Source of the DNA: JAKQDH01 sp029558835
GTDB taxonomy: Bacteria > Planctomycetota > Phycisphaerae > UBA1845
Length of the DNA stretch: 64,000 nt
Direction: 5' to 3'
NCBI GenBank assembly: GCA_035356615.1
Contig: DAOQSN010000007.1
Span: 1-64,000 of the forward strand
In this document: one piece after another, positions 44,770-52,714 of the stretch
Position numbering within the stretch: position 1 is the first letter of the stretch
Layout: the number at the start of each line of letters is the position of its first letter
Program-made: the position numbers and the translations under genes
Notes under the pieces: model-generated
Told to the model about the DNA's origin: nothing
The model's database searches: none
The model's input: the letters and a program-made list of their open reading frames with translations, nothing else

Positions 44770-44910
44770 GTACCTGTTCAGCCTGGGTGCCATGCCCTCA
44801 CCCGCCGCAGGCGGGGGTGGGCACGTGCTGCGGCCGCAGAGGCATGCTTACCCGCGACCGCGGTCGCGGGAAAGCATGGCACCCACAACGCCAAAGACGC
44901 TAACCACGTA
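44770..44910. repeat. Palindromic repeat family B, copy 1
   Basis: The outer arms are TGGGTGCCATGC and GCATGGCACCCA. Inside are two further hairpins: CACCCGCCGCAGGCGGGGGT and the perfect palindrome CCCGCGACCGCGGTCGCGGG. The right flank ACAACGCCAAAGACGCTAA matches copy 2, but the left flank is diverged. Confidence 0.8.
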
Positions 44911-45003
44911 CTCCTCCAGGGAGGAGAGGGATCTTCCACCGCATCAGCGGGCTGCCGCGGCCGGCGCCGACCCCGCGAGGCCTGCCGGTCCTCTCGACGG
45001 CCG

Positions 45004-45038
45004 CCCTCACCCCTGCCCCTCTCCCAGGGGGAGAGGGG
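45004..45038. repeat. Family D hairpin repeat near the der stop
   Basis: CCCTCACCCCTGCCCCTCTC followed by CCAGGGGGAGAGGGG. On the minus strand it comes 56 bp after the der stop and may terminate transcription. Confidence 0.65.
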
Positions 45039-45093
45039 TCCTTTCGTCGCATGCTCTCGACCCGGCGCGGCACCGCGTGCTCCGGGGCACCGG

Positions 45094-46425
45094 TCAGACC
45101 GCCGCCGCCCGACCCCGCCGGGCCCGAAACAATAATCGTATCGGAACCTCCTCGAACGGCAATCGGTCCCGCAACCGGTTCTGCAGGAACCGTTCGTAGT
45201 TCGGCGTCACCAGGGTCGGGACGTTCACGAACACCACGATCGTCGGCGGCGCCACGGCCACCTGCGTGGCATAATACACCCTCGGCGTCTTCCGGCCACG
45301 CCGCGGACGCGGCTGATTCTCCGCAATCGCCTCCTGCAGGAGCTGGTTAAGCTGCCCGGTCCCCACGCGCTGCCGGGCCTGCTTGAACAGGGCGCCGGCC
45401 ACCTCGATCGTGGGGTGGATGTTCCGCCCGTCCCTTGCTGTCGTGAACGTCACCGGAGCGAAGTCCAGGTAGGGCAGGACCTCTTGCAGGTACTTCCCGT
45501 ACTCCGGCGTGCTCGCTTTGCCCTTGGCGAGGTCCCACTTGTTGACCACGAGCACGGCCGGCTTGTGCTCGGCCAGCACCATCTGGGCGAGCTTCTTGTC
45601 CACCTGCCCGACCGGGACGGTGGCGTCTATCAGCAGCAGAACCACGTCCGCCCGGCGGATCGACTTCTCCGCCCGCGTGAAGGCGTAGAACTCGACGTCG
45701 TCGGCCAAGCGGCGTTTCTTGCGGACCCCGGCCGTGTCGATCGCCACCAGTGTCCGCCCGTCCACCTCGAAGCGCACGTCGATGGCGTCTCGCGTCGTGC
45801 CGGGAACTTCGCTGACGATCACGCGTTCCTCGCCGGCCAAGGCGTTGACGAGCGTGCTCTTGCCGGCGTTGCGTTTGCCGACAATCGCAATCTTCATCTC
45901 CGGTTCCGCGGGCATCTCGCCGGCGAGACCGGCCAGCTCGGACTCCAGGTACTCCAGCAGCGCGGACCGGCCGTCGCCGTGCAGCGCGCTGACCGGCATC
46001 GCCTCACCGAAGCCGAGGGCCACGAACTCTCCCACGCCGGCCAGGTGCCGCGGGTCTTCCACCTTGTTGGCCAGCACGCGGACGCGGCCGGGCAGCCGCC
46101 GCAGCAGTTCCGCGGTGGCGCGATCAAGCGGGGTGAGCCCTTCCCGGGCGTCCACGACGAACAGCACCAGTTGGGCCCGGGCGACGGCGTACTCGATCTG
46201 CCGCTCGATGTGCTCGCTGAGGTCGTCGCGGTCCACGATGCCGTAGCCGCCGGTATCGACGAGTTCGTAGTACGACTCGCCGACCTGGCAGATGGCCGTC
46301 ACCCGGTCGCGGGTCACTCCCGCGGTCGGATCGACGATGCTGATCCGCCGGCGCGTGAGCAGGTTGAAAAGGCTGCTCTTGCCGACGTTCGGCCGACCGA
46401 CGATGGCTACCACCGGCAATGCCAT
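45094..46425 (-). CDS. der: Ribosome assembly GTPase Der (EngA)
   Basis: A protein of 443 residues with two GTPase domains in tandem and a KH-like C-terminal domain, the unique architecture of Der. Domain 1: P-loop GRPNVGKSS, DTGG, and G4 as NKVED. Domain 2 (from about 177): P-loop GKRNAGKST, DTAG and NKWD. The C-terminus ends in the KH-like TPNYERFLQNRLRDRLPF stretch followed by an Arg/Ala tail. It binds the 50S subunit and is essential in most bacteria. Domain 1 has Glu where NKxD has Asp, which may lower GTP specificity. The ribosome binding site is weak. Confidence 0.95.
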   Translation of the reverse strand: MALPVVAIVGRPNVGKSSLFNLLTRRRISIVDPTAGVTRDRVTAICQVGESYYELVDTGGYGIVDRDDLSEHIERQIEYAVARAQLVLFVVDAREGLTPLDRATAELLRRLPGRVRVLANKVEDPRHLAGVGEFVALGFGEAMPVSALHGDGRSALLEYLESELAGLAGEMPAEPEMKIAIVGKRNAGKSTLVNALAGEERVIVSEVPGTTRDAIDVRFEVDGRTLVAIDTAGVRKKRRLADDVEFYAFTRAEKSIRRADVVLLLIDATVPVGQVDKKLAQMVLAEHKPAVLVVNKWDLAKGKASTPEYGKYLQEVLPYLDFAPVTFTTARDGRNIHPTIEVAGALFKQARQRVGTGQLNQLLQEAIAENQPRPRRGRKTPRVYYATQVAVAPPTIVVFVNVPTLVTPNYERFLQNRLRDRLPFEEVPIRLLFRARRGRAAAV

Positions 46426-46836
46426 GTGTCAGACCCTGCCTGCTCTCCGCCGCGACCCGCCCCTTGCTCCCCGGATGCGACCCCACGCGGGGCCCGAGGG
46501 ACACACGCCCCGTCCGAGCCCGAGTGGTAGCGAGGGGTCGGACGGCGGTCCCCCGTCACTCGCTATTCGCTCTTCGCCATTCGCTATTCCCCGTGCCCCC
46601 TCGCTCCCGCGCGGGCTGCGTCACGGCGCCGGCTTTATACAGGAAATCCGGGCGGCGGGACATTAGAATCACCTCCGGCGGCGGGAGTGGCGGTTTGACC
46701 ACCCCCTGGGCATGCCTCGCATCCCCCTCTCCCTTCCAGGGAGAGGGCTGGGGTGAGGGTGAAGCCGTCCGGTGACAACCGGGACCGCATCCCGCGCCGT
46801 TTGGGAGGTGCGCCGCTATCCGGGTGAGACCGTTCG
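46426..46836. other. Divergent intergenic region with short repeats
   Basis: About 410 bp between der and the small membrane protein gene. It includes a TCCGAGCCCGAG-type element (46511-46544), a run of near-tandem CTATTCGC/CCATTCGC units (46557-46590), and a family D hairpin (46725-46759). No gene seen. Confidence 0.5.
46725..46759. repeat. Family D hairpin repeat
   Basis: CCCTCTCCCTTCCAGGGAGA followed by GGGCTGGGGTGAGGG. Confidence 0.7.
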
Positions 46837-47280
46837 ATGCCTACCTGGACCGAACGCTACAAACCGGCCGCCCCGGCAAGGGTGCACTTGCTGCTCTCGG
46901 CCACGCTGTGGACGGGCGTCGGGGCAGTACTCGCAGGGGTTGGGGCGCTCTGGCTGCGGGGCGGCAACCCGCGGCACGGCTGGTGGCTGGTCGCGGTGGC
47001 CGGGCTGCTGGGTCTCCTCAAGGCCCGCTACGCGCTGCGCCGCAGCGCCCGCAGGATCATCGACCGCATTCGCGCCCGTGGCGACGGCCGCTGCCTGGGG
47101 GGATTCCTGTCGCCGGGCACCTGGGCCTTCGTTCTCGGGATGGTGGTGCTGGGCAGGTTGCTCCGCACCGGATGGCTGCCGAAGACCGTCGTCGGGTTCC
47201 TGTACGTGGCAGTAGGCGTCGCGCTGCTCGCCGCCTCGGGCTTCGTCTGGAAAGCGTGGTCCCAAAGAGACCCGGGATAG
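46837..47280 (+). CDS. Uncharacterised membrane protein, partly duplicated downstream
   Basis: A protein of 147 residues that I do not recognise. Hydrophobic segments lie at about 18-40, 46-61, 92-106 and 112-135, with a basic loop (RRSARRIIDRIRARG) between the second and third. ATG 46837 lacks a strong ribosome binding site. Its last 36 codons recur at 49803-49910 with mostly synonymous changes, which is good evidence that the reading frame has been under selection. Confidence 0.7.
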   Translation: MPTWTERYKPAAPARVHLLLSATLWTGVGAVLAGVGALWLRGGNPRHGWWLVAVAGLLGLLKARYALRRSARRIIDRIRARGDGRCLGGFLSPGTWAFVLGMVVLGRLLRTGWLPKTVVGFLYVAVGVALLAASGFVWKAWSQRDPG

Positions 47281-47874
47281 TCGAGTCCGCCTGAACAGGA
47301 CCACGCAAACCGGAAGCTGGGAGGGTGAGCCGCCCGCGTTCGCCTCTGAGCATGCAGTAGTCGAAAGTGCAGACGAAGCCCGTGCGCCGGGCGGGCAGCA
47401 GGCTGAGTGACCTCCTAGACCCCCCGAGCACGAACCAATCGGGTACACGCGCATCGCCAACCCAGTGCCTCGAGTCGGTGGCCCGCGCTGCCCGGGCAGG
47501 TGCAGGAATCGCCGCCGCCATGCCCAAGCGAGTCGCCTCCCGGCGACGCGCGTGATTCCGTAGAGCCGCCCGCGCACTGGCGCATTGTGTAGGTGTATCC
47601 CGGCAGACGAAGGCACTGTTGAAATATGAATGTAGCAGCGGGTCACGGCGCGGCATCAACGCAGACGCCCTACGTCGGAGGCACGGTGAACGGTCCGGGG
47701 GATTCTGCTTGCCCCAGAACCGGACGCGATGTAAGGTGCCCGCTATCTTGAGAGCTGTCCCGCGAGAGCTCAGGCAACTCGGCACCTATCTTGGCTGGCG
47801 CATGCCGGACGCCGTGGCGTGGTGAGCAAGGCGGGCGCACGCGTATGAGCGGAGGGGAGAGGGAGGCAACACAC
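47281..47874. other. Non-coding region with degenerate repeat A remnant
   Basis: About 590 bp without a supported gene. The stretch 47293-47327, read on the minus strand, matches the right flank of family A repeats (CTTCCGGTTTGCGTGGTCCT), and a GCCATGCCCAAGCG element occurs near 47516-47530. It is probably a decayed family A element. Confidence 0.4.
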
Positions 47875-49791
47875 ATGAACTGGATGCTGCGAGGAACTCT
47901 CGTTCTGAGTGCAGGGTTTTTCTGTGCCGCCGTTCGAGTCACCGACGCTACGCTGGGGGTAGAGACACCACAGCCCTCTGCGCCGGGGGTCACGCCGGCT
48001 ACTAGCGACCATCACGTGGGGAGTGACGGAGAGGACACACCCCCGCCCCCTGTCGCGCTCGGGCAGGCGGATGAAATCGAGGACGGGCGCTCAGCGGATT
48101 GCCCGCCGGGCGCGACGCTGGAGGGCGAGCCGAGCTGCCATGACAGCTACGTCGACGAGACCAATGGTGGTTGCAATAGCTCGCCCTACGTCTTCCAGAC
48201 AATCGCATGCGGGGAGACCTACTGCGGGGAGAGCGGCACCTATGTGTTTAACGCGTATAACTACCGCGACACTGATTGGTTCGCGCTGGATCTGACCACC
48301 CCCAGTGTGCTTACGTGGAGCGTCTGGGCAGAGTTTGACGTGCAGCTCTTCATCGTGGACGCCGGGTTGGGAGACTGCGGGGACTACTGGGTCTTAGCTT
48401 CCGGCTCAGGACCCTCAGGCGAGTGGCTGACCTTGTCCAGTGCGTGTGCACACGCGGGCCTGTACTGGTTCTGGGTGGGCCCGACCGGCTTCACTGGCGT
48501 CCCCTGTGGCGCCGAGTGGGTAGGGGCCACCACCTGTGATCCGTGCCCCGGCGCGTGCTGCACTGAGGGTACCCCCTACTGCGAGGTCGTGCCCCCATAC
48601 GCATGTAATGGAGTGTTTCTGGGGGCCGAAAGGACCTGTGACTTCGGCAGTGACTGCGACGGGAACGGGTCGCCGGACGCCTGTGATCTCGCCCTGTGCA
48701 ACGAGCAGCTCTGGTGTCAGGACTGCAACCACAACTACCAGCTCGACGTCTGTGACATCAGCAGCGGCGTCAGCCTGGATTGTCAGCCGGACGAAGTTCC
48801 GGACGAGTGCCAAGTACACGCTGCCTACGTGTGGGACAATGGGCCACTGGTCACGCATCCGGCTCCGGCCGGCTGCCAGGATCAGGACATGAGCGCGCTA
48901 CAGGATGGGGGACCTCCAGGTCTGTACTTGGACAGTTGGGCGTACCTTGCGGCCAAGCTCCCTATAGGAACCGCCCATATCGCGGACGACTTCGTGTTGG
49001 AAACTGACGGCACGCTGCACACGGCGACGTTCTTTGCGTGTGAGATTTTCAACACGCCGCCGCCGGCGCCGACCATCACAGCGGTGTACGTGCAGGTTTG
49101 GGACGGGCCGCCCAACGCGGGCGGCTCTGTCGTGTGGGGTGACCTGACGACCAACCGGATGGCGAGTGTGGACTTCGCGGGAGTCTGGCGGTCTGCCCTT
49201 ACCGACCTGACATCATGCAGACGTTGCATCCAGGAAGTGGTGGCGGACTTGGGCGATCCGGGCCCGGCAGGGCTTGATCTGCCAGCCGGCACGTACTGGA
49301 TCGATGTGGCCATGTCAGCCTCTACACCGGTAGCCCCGTGGATTCCACCGGTGACCATCCTGGGGCAGACGGGCAAGCCGGGGGCAAACGCGCTGTACTA
49401 CTTCCCCACGGAGTGGAGGAGTTTGGTCGACCCTGGGGACCCGCCCTTCCCGGTACCGGTGCCGCAGGACATCCCGTTCATCATCGAGGGCGGCGGTTCT
49501 GTCAACGATTGCAACGCGAATGCGATACCGGACGACTGCGACATCCGGTCTGGCACCAGCATCGACTGTGATGGGAACGGCGTGCCTGATGAGTGCGAGG
49601 GATGTAACCTCGATGCCGACCCCGACTACAACTACAACGACTTCCTCGCGTTCGCCGATGCTTTGGGGGCCTGCTTTAGCGACCCGCCGCCGAGACAGTA
49701 CAATGTCAAGGCCGATAGGGACTGCGACGGCTGCATCACCTTGAGGGACTACGGCCTGTGGCTTGCGTGCTACCTCGAGAACGCCCCGTAG
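47875..49791 (+). CDS. Secreted Cys-rich protein with TSP3-like repeats
   Basis: An exported protein of 638 residues. ATG 47875 is chosen because GGGAGG lies upstream and a signal peptide follows (MNWMLRGTLVLSAGFFCAA). After a linker there is a Cys-rich lectin-like stretch (about 80-210), then a GACC module (GACCTEGTPYCEV), then thrombospondin-3-like calcium motifs (CDGNGSPDACD, CQPDEVPDECQ). A beta-rich domain (about 330-520) follows, then two more calcium motifs (CNANAIPDDCD, CDGNGVPDECE) and a dockerin-like end. Probably surface-bound and calcium-stabilised. Its 3' end abuts the duplicated gene fragment, so the gene may have arrived by the same rearrangement. Confidence 0.78.
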   Translation: MNWMLRGTLVLSAGFFCAAVRVTDATLGVETPQPSAPGVTPATSDHHVGSDGEDTPPPPVALGQADEIEDGRSADCPPGATLEGEPSCHDSYVDETNGGCNSSPYVFQTIACGETYCGESGTYVFNAYNYRDTDWFALDLTTPSVLTWSVWAEFDVQLFIVDAGLGDCGDYWVLASGSGPSGEWLTLSSACAHAGLYWFWVGPTGFTGVPCGAEWVGATTCDPCPGACCTEGTPYCEVVPPYACNGVFLGAERTCDFGSDCDGNGSPDACDLALCNEQLWCQDCNHNYQLDVCDISSGVSLDCQPDEVPDECQVHAAYVWDNGPLVTHPAPAGCQDQDMSALQDGGPPGLYLDSWAYLAAKLPIGTAHIADDFVLETDGTLHTATFFACEIFNTPPPAPTITAVYVQVWDGPPNAGGSVVWGDLTTNRMASVDFAGVWRSALTDLTSCRRCIQEVVADLGDPGPAGLDLPAGTYWIDVAMSASTPVAPWIPPVTILGQTGKPGANALYYFPTEWRSLVDPGDPPFPVPVPQDIPFIIEGGGSVNDCNANAIPDDCDIRSGTSIDCDGNGVPDECEGCNLDADPDYNYNDFLAFADALGACFSDPPPRQYNVKADRDCDGCITLRDYGLWLACYLENAP

Positions 49792-49802
49792 TAGGAGCGG
49801 GC

Positions 49803-49910
49803 TGGCTGCCGAAAACCGTGGTCGGCTTCCTCTACGTGGCTGTCGGCGTCGCCCTGCTCGCTGCCTCCGGCTTCGTCTGGAAAGCATGGTCCGAAGGAAG
49901 CCCGCGATAG
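49803..49910 (+). pseudogene. 3' fragment of a second copy of the 46837-47280 gene
   Basis: Thirty-six codons ending at TAG 49910 encode WLPKTVVGFLYVAVGVALL and the rest of the C-terminus of the membrane protein at 46837-47280. Of the differences across the first 31 codons all ten are synonymous third-position changes; the last few codons differ in sequence (QRDPG versus EGSPR). Even the 14 bp after the stop match in all but one base. It has no start and lies 11 bp after the secreted-protein stop. Confidence 0.85.
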
Positions 49911-49977
49911 TCGAGTCCGCGTGACCACCTGTCACAACTGAGGGTCCCCATACTGCGAGGGCGGTCGGCCGGGGACA

Positions 49978-50169
49978 TCACGCGGACGGCACACCCAACT
50001 TCCTCAGGATCGCCATCATCGGGCACCAGTTGGTGAAGCCCGATTGAAACAGGTTCAAGCCGACGAAGGCGGTGAACAGGTACCACCAGGGGCTGACGAA
50101 GTGGGCCAGCACCAGCGTGGCCACGATGAAGGTCCCGGCAATGCTTCGCAACCAGCGCTCAACGGTCAT
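49978..50169 (-). CDS. Small DUF2892-like membrane protein
   Basis: A protein of 63 residues starting at ATG 50169, with GAGG upstream. It carries two membrane helices (about 8-24 and 28-42) and ends SGFTNWCPMMAILRKLGV, the pattern of the DUF2892/YgaP-type transmembrane domain. In other bacteria this domain is fused to or found beside rhodaneses. Here it stands alone, about 16 kb from the rhodanese gene. Its function is not established. Confidence 0.72.
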   Translation of the reverse strand: MTVERWLRSIAGTFIVATLVLAHFVSPWWYLFTAFVGLNLFQSGFTNWCPMMAILRKLGVPSA

Positions 50170-50375
50170 CGAGAAGCCCTCGCACGGCGTACTGGACAGA
50201 AGGGGCCGAGCTGCCCACACGCCGCCGAGGGATTATTGCGAGCTGCTGCCGGGGTTCAAGCCGCCGCTGCGCTGCCGCAGCCGGGAACCCGACGAGTTGG
50301 AGCGCGTGGCCTGGCCAAGCGTAGCGCTGCCACGCGGTCGTAGCCCTCCTCCGCCCGGAGGGCGGGCGTTAGTTG

Positions 50376-50396
50376 CCAGGGACTTCGAGTCCCTGG
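50376..50396. repeat. Family C palindrome, copy 2
   Basis: Nine-bp arms around a TCG loop: CCAGGGACT-TCG-AGTCCCTGG. Short perfect palindromes of this kind form stable hairpins in single strands. Confidence 0.7.
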
Positions 50397-50457
50397 GAAA
50401 CCGACCACTCCCTTCTTCTTGTCCTCCATCCCTTTGGTCCGCCCAGAGGGCGGGTAC

Positions 50458-50592
50458 GTGTTTAGCGTGGGTGCCATGCCCTTACCCGCCGCAGGCGGGG
50501 GTGGGCATGTGCTGCGGCAGGCAGAGGCATGCTTACCCGCGACCGCGGTCGCGGGAAAGCATGGCACCCACAACGCCAAAGACGCTAAACAC
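50458..50592. repeat. Palindromic repeat family B, copy 2
   Basis: Ends are inverted repeats GTGTTTAGCGT and ACGCTAAACAC. Next come GGGTGCCATGCC and GCATGGCACCCA, then the inner hairpins CACCCGCC-like and CCCGCGACCGCGGTCGCGGG. Nearly identical to copy 1 over about 110 bp, with one transition in the CCTCAC/CTTACC part and small indels around the GCTGCGG segment. Confidence 0.85.
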
Positions 50593-50815
50593 ATACGAGG
50601 GCGGACGAGGCCACCCGTGTCCGGCGGAGGTAACACCCGCTTGCCTGGCCGAGGCAAGTACGAATCGTCCGTTACACCTGACGACGCTGAACACCTGACA
50701 GGGAAGAGGGGTTCATCCCTATCGGCGCAGCTCACCGTCGCGGCCTGACTCACGTACGCGGCCCGGCTTGCCCACCCGGTGGGAAGGCAGCACGCCGCTG
50801 GTGGGCGAGACAGGC

Positions 50816-52708
50816 TCAGTTGCCGGTTACGGGCGTCTCGGCCTGCTCGGGGATGGTCATCCGCACCTGCACGACGCCGGCGGCCGTCGAGGTCTCCATG
50901 CCCAGTCCGCTGCGGTGGAAGATCTTGAGCATGCCGCTGTTCTCAGCCAGCACGCTGGCACGCAGGCGGTAGATGTCGTTTTCCCGGGCGATCCTGACAA
51001 GCTGCTGAAACAGATGCGTCCCGAGTCCCTTGCGTTGCCAGTCGTCGCGGACGACGAAGGCGACCTCGGCCTCCATCTTGGCGGCGTCGGTCATGTAGCG
51101 TCCCACGCCGATGACCTCCTCCTTGCCCGCCTCTCCCACCACACCGATCAAGGCCATCTCCGTATCGTAATCGACGTTGCAGAAGACCTGCAGTTTGTTG
51201 TGCGGCATGGCCTTGAGCTGGGCGTGATAACGCAAGTAGATCGTCTGGGCGCTGAACGAGTAGAACATGTCCTTCATCAACGGCTCGTCGTCCGCGCGGA
51301 TCGGCCGGACGAGAACCTGCTGACCGTCACGCAGTTTCAGGGTGGACTCGTACTGCCCGGGATACTGCGCCCGCGGCGGCGGCAGAATCTGGTCCGGGTA
51401 GACGATGCGCCGCCGCTTGGCCGCGTGGAGCAGTTCGGCGCGGAAGTCGGGATGCGTGATGTTGATCAGTGACATCGCCCGCTCGCGCATGGTTTTGCCG
51501 TGCAGGTAGGCGACGCCGTACTCGGTCACCACGTAGTGGGTGTCGCCGCGGGTGGTGATGACGCCGGCCCCCTCCTGGATGCACGCGACGATGCGGGACT
51601 TGAGGCCCTTGGGCGTCGGGGCGGTGCTTGGCACCGCGATGATGGGCTTGCCGTTCTTCGCCAGGGCGGCGCCGCGCATGAAGTCCGCGTGCCCGCCCAG
51701 GCCGCTGTAGAGGAACTGCCCCAGCGAATCGGCCACCACCTGACCGGTCAGGTCGACCTCCAAGGCTGAGTTGATGGCTACCATGTTGTCGTTGCGCGAG
51801 ATCACGAACGGGTGGTTGGTGTATTCCGACGGGCGCATCTCGAGCATGGGGTTGTTGTCCATGAACTCGTAGAGACGCCGGCTGCCGGCGGCGAAGCTGC
51901 CCACGATCTTGCCCGGATGCAGCGTCTTCTTCTTGCCGCTGATGACCCCGGCCTCCACCAGCTTGAGCACTCCATCGGAGAACATCTCCGTATGGATACC
52001 CAGGTCGCGCTTGTCGGTCAGCAGCGACAGCACCGCGTCCGGAATGCGCCCGATGCCCATTTGCAGCGTGGCGCCGTCGGGTACCAGGCGGGCGATGTGC
52101 CCGGCAATCTGGCGGGTTACCTCATCGGGCTCGCCCCCGACCGGCCACTCCAGCAACGGTTCATCAAGGGCCACCAGGTGGTGGATCTTGTCCACGTGCA
52201 GGAAGCAATCGCCGAGCGCCCGCGGCATGTGGCGGTTCACCTGGGCCACCACGAGCCGCGCCGTCTCCACCGCGGCCTTGGTGATGTCCACCGACACGCC
52301 CAGGCTGCAATAGCCGCGCTCGTCCGGCGGGCTGACCATCACCAGGGCGACGTCGATGCCCAGGCGGTGACTGCGGAACAGCGCCGGCACCTGGGACAGG
52401 AACATCGGGGTGTAATCCGCCCGCGCGTCGTTGACCGCGCCGCGCACACTATCGCCGATGAAGAAGGCGTTGGCCCGGAAGTTCGGGGCGTAACGCGGGT
52501 CCGCATACGGCGCCACACCCAGGGTCAACACGTGCAGCACCTCGGTGTCCGCCAGCTCCGCGCCCACCGAACCCAGCGCCCGGACCAGTTCCTGCGGCTC
52601 CCCGCAGGCGGAGCCGATGAACACGCGGTTGCCGGCCCGAATCTTGCGCACCGCCTCCGTGGGAAGGATCAGCTTGCTGCCATACATCTCGCGCCAGTCT
52701 TTGGCCAT
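50816..52708 (-). CDS. CoA transferase/acetyl-CoA hydrolase fused to GNAT acetyltransferase (1)
   Basis: A cytoplasmic protein of 630 residues. Residues about 10-440 are a family-I CoA transferase of the acetyl-CoA hydrolase / 4-hydroxybutyrate CoA-transferase group, with catalytic Glu241 in HTEMFSDGV and the GxGxxP-like GIGRIPDAV. It should move CoA between acetyl-CoA and a carboxylate or hydrolyse it. Residues about 465-625 form a GNAT domain (EVAFVVRDDWQRKGLGTHLFQ, where QRKGLGT is the acetyl-CoA loop), which would acetylate Lys in a partner. The start lies 6 bp after the synthetase stop. A paralog lies at 58007-59896. Confidence 0.85.
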   Translation of the reverse strand: MAKDWREMYGSKLILPTEAVRKIRAGNRVFIGSACGEPQELVRALGSVGAELADTEVLHVLTLGVAPYADPRYAPNFRANAFFIGDSVRGAVNDARADYTPMFLSQVPALFRSHRLGIDVALVMVSPPDERGYCSLGVSVDITKAAVETARLVVAQVNRHMPRALGDCFLHVDKIHHLVALDEPLLEWPVGGEPDEVTRQIAGHIARLVPDGATLQMGIGRIPDAVLSLLTDKRDLGIHTEMFSDGVLKLVEAGVISGKKKTLHPGKIVGSFAAGSRRLYEFMDNNPMLEMRPSEYTNHPFVISRNDNMVAINSALEVDLTGQVVADSLGQFLYSGLGGHADFMRGAALAKNGKPIIAVPSTAPTPKGLKSRIVACIQEGAGVITTRGDTHYVVTEYGVAYLHGKTMRERAMSLINITHPDFRAELLHAAKRRRIVYPDQILPPPRAQYPGQYESTLKLRDGQQVLVRPIRADDEPLMKDMFYSFSAQTIYLRYHAQLKAMPHNKLQVFCNVDYDTEMALIGVVGEAGKEEVIGVGRYMTDAAKMEAEVAFVVRDDWQRKGLGTHLFQQLVRIARENDIYRLRASVLAENSGMLKIFHRSGLGMETSTAAGVVQVRMTIPEQAETPVTGN

Positions 52709-52714
52709 CAGAGC

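Larger units (their letters stand above)
44654..45093. other. Repeat-rich non-coding region
   Basis: About 440 bp between the zinc-ribbon gene and der. It carries a family D hairpin (44694-44729), family B repeat copy 1 (44770-44910) and another family D hairpin (45004-45038). The last lies just downstream of der and may act as its terminator. No gene seen. Confidence 0.6.
50170..50815. other. Repeat-rich non-coding region
   Basis: About 645 bp without a supported gene. It carries a GCGTGGCCTGGCCAAGCGTA element (about 50304-50335) resembling the family A left arm, family C copy 2 (50376-50396) and family B copy 2 (50458-50592). A run of TGACGACGCTGAACACCTGA-like sequence follows near 50680-50700. 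Confidence 0.5.

Noticed and set aside
10258..46544. Short TCCGAGCCCGAG-like elements at about 10258-10294 and 46511-46544
   Set aside because: Two short and diverged matches are too weak to call a repeat family; mentioned only in region notes.
46557..46590. CTATTCGC/CCATTCGC near-tandem units considered as a CRISPR-like or minisatellite array
   Set aside because: Only a few short units without constant spacers; no cas gene in the window.
47619..47825. 68-codon plus-strand frame upstream of the TSP3-like protein
   Set aside because: No ribosome binding site and no recognisable domain; likely chance opening.
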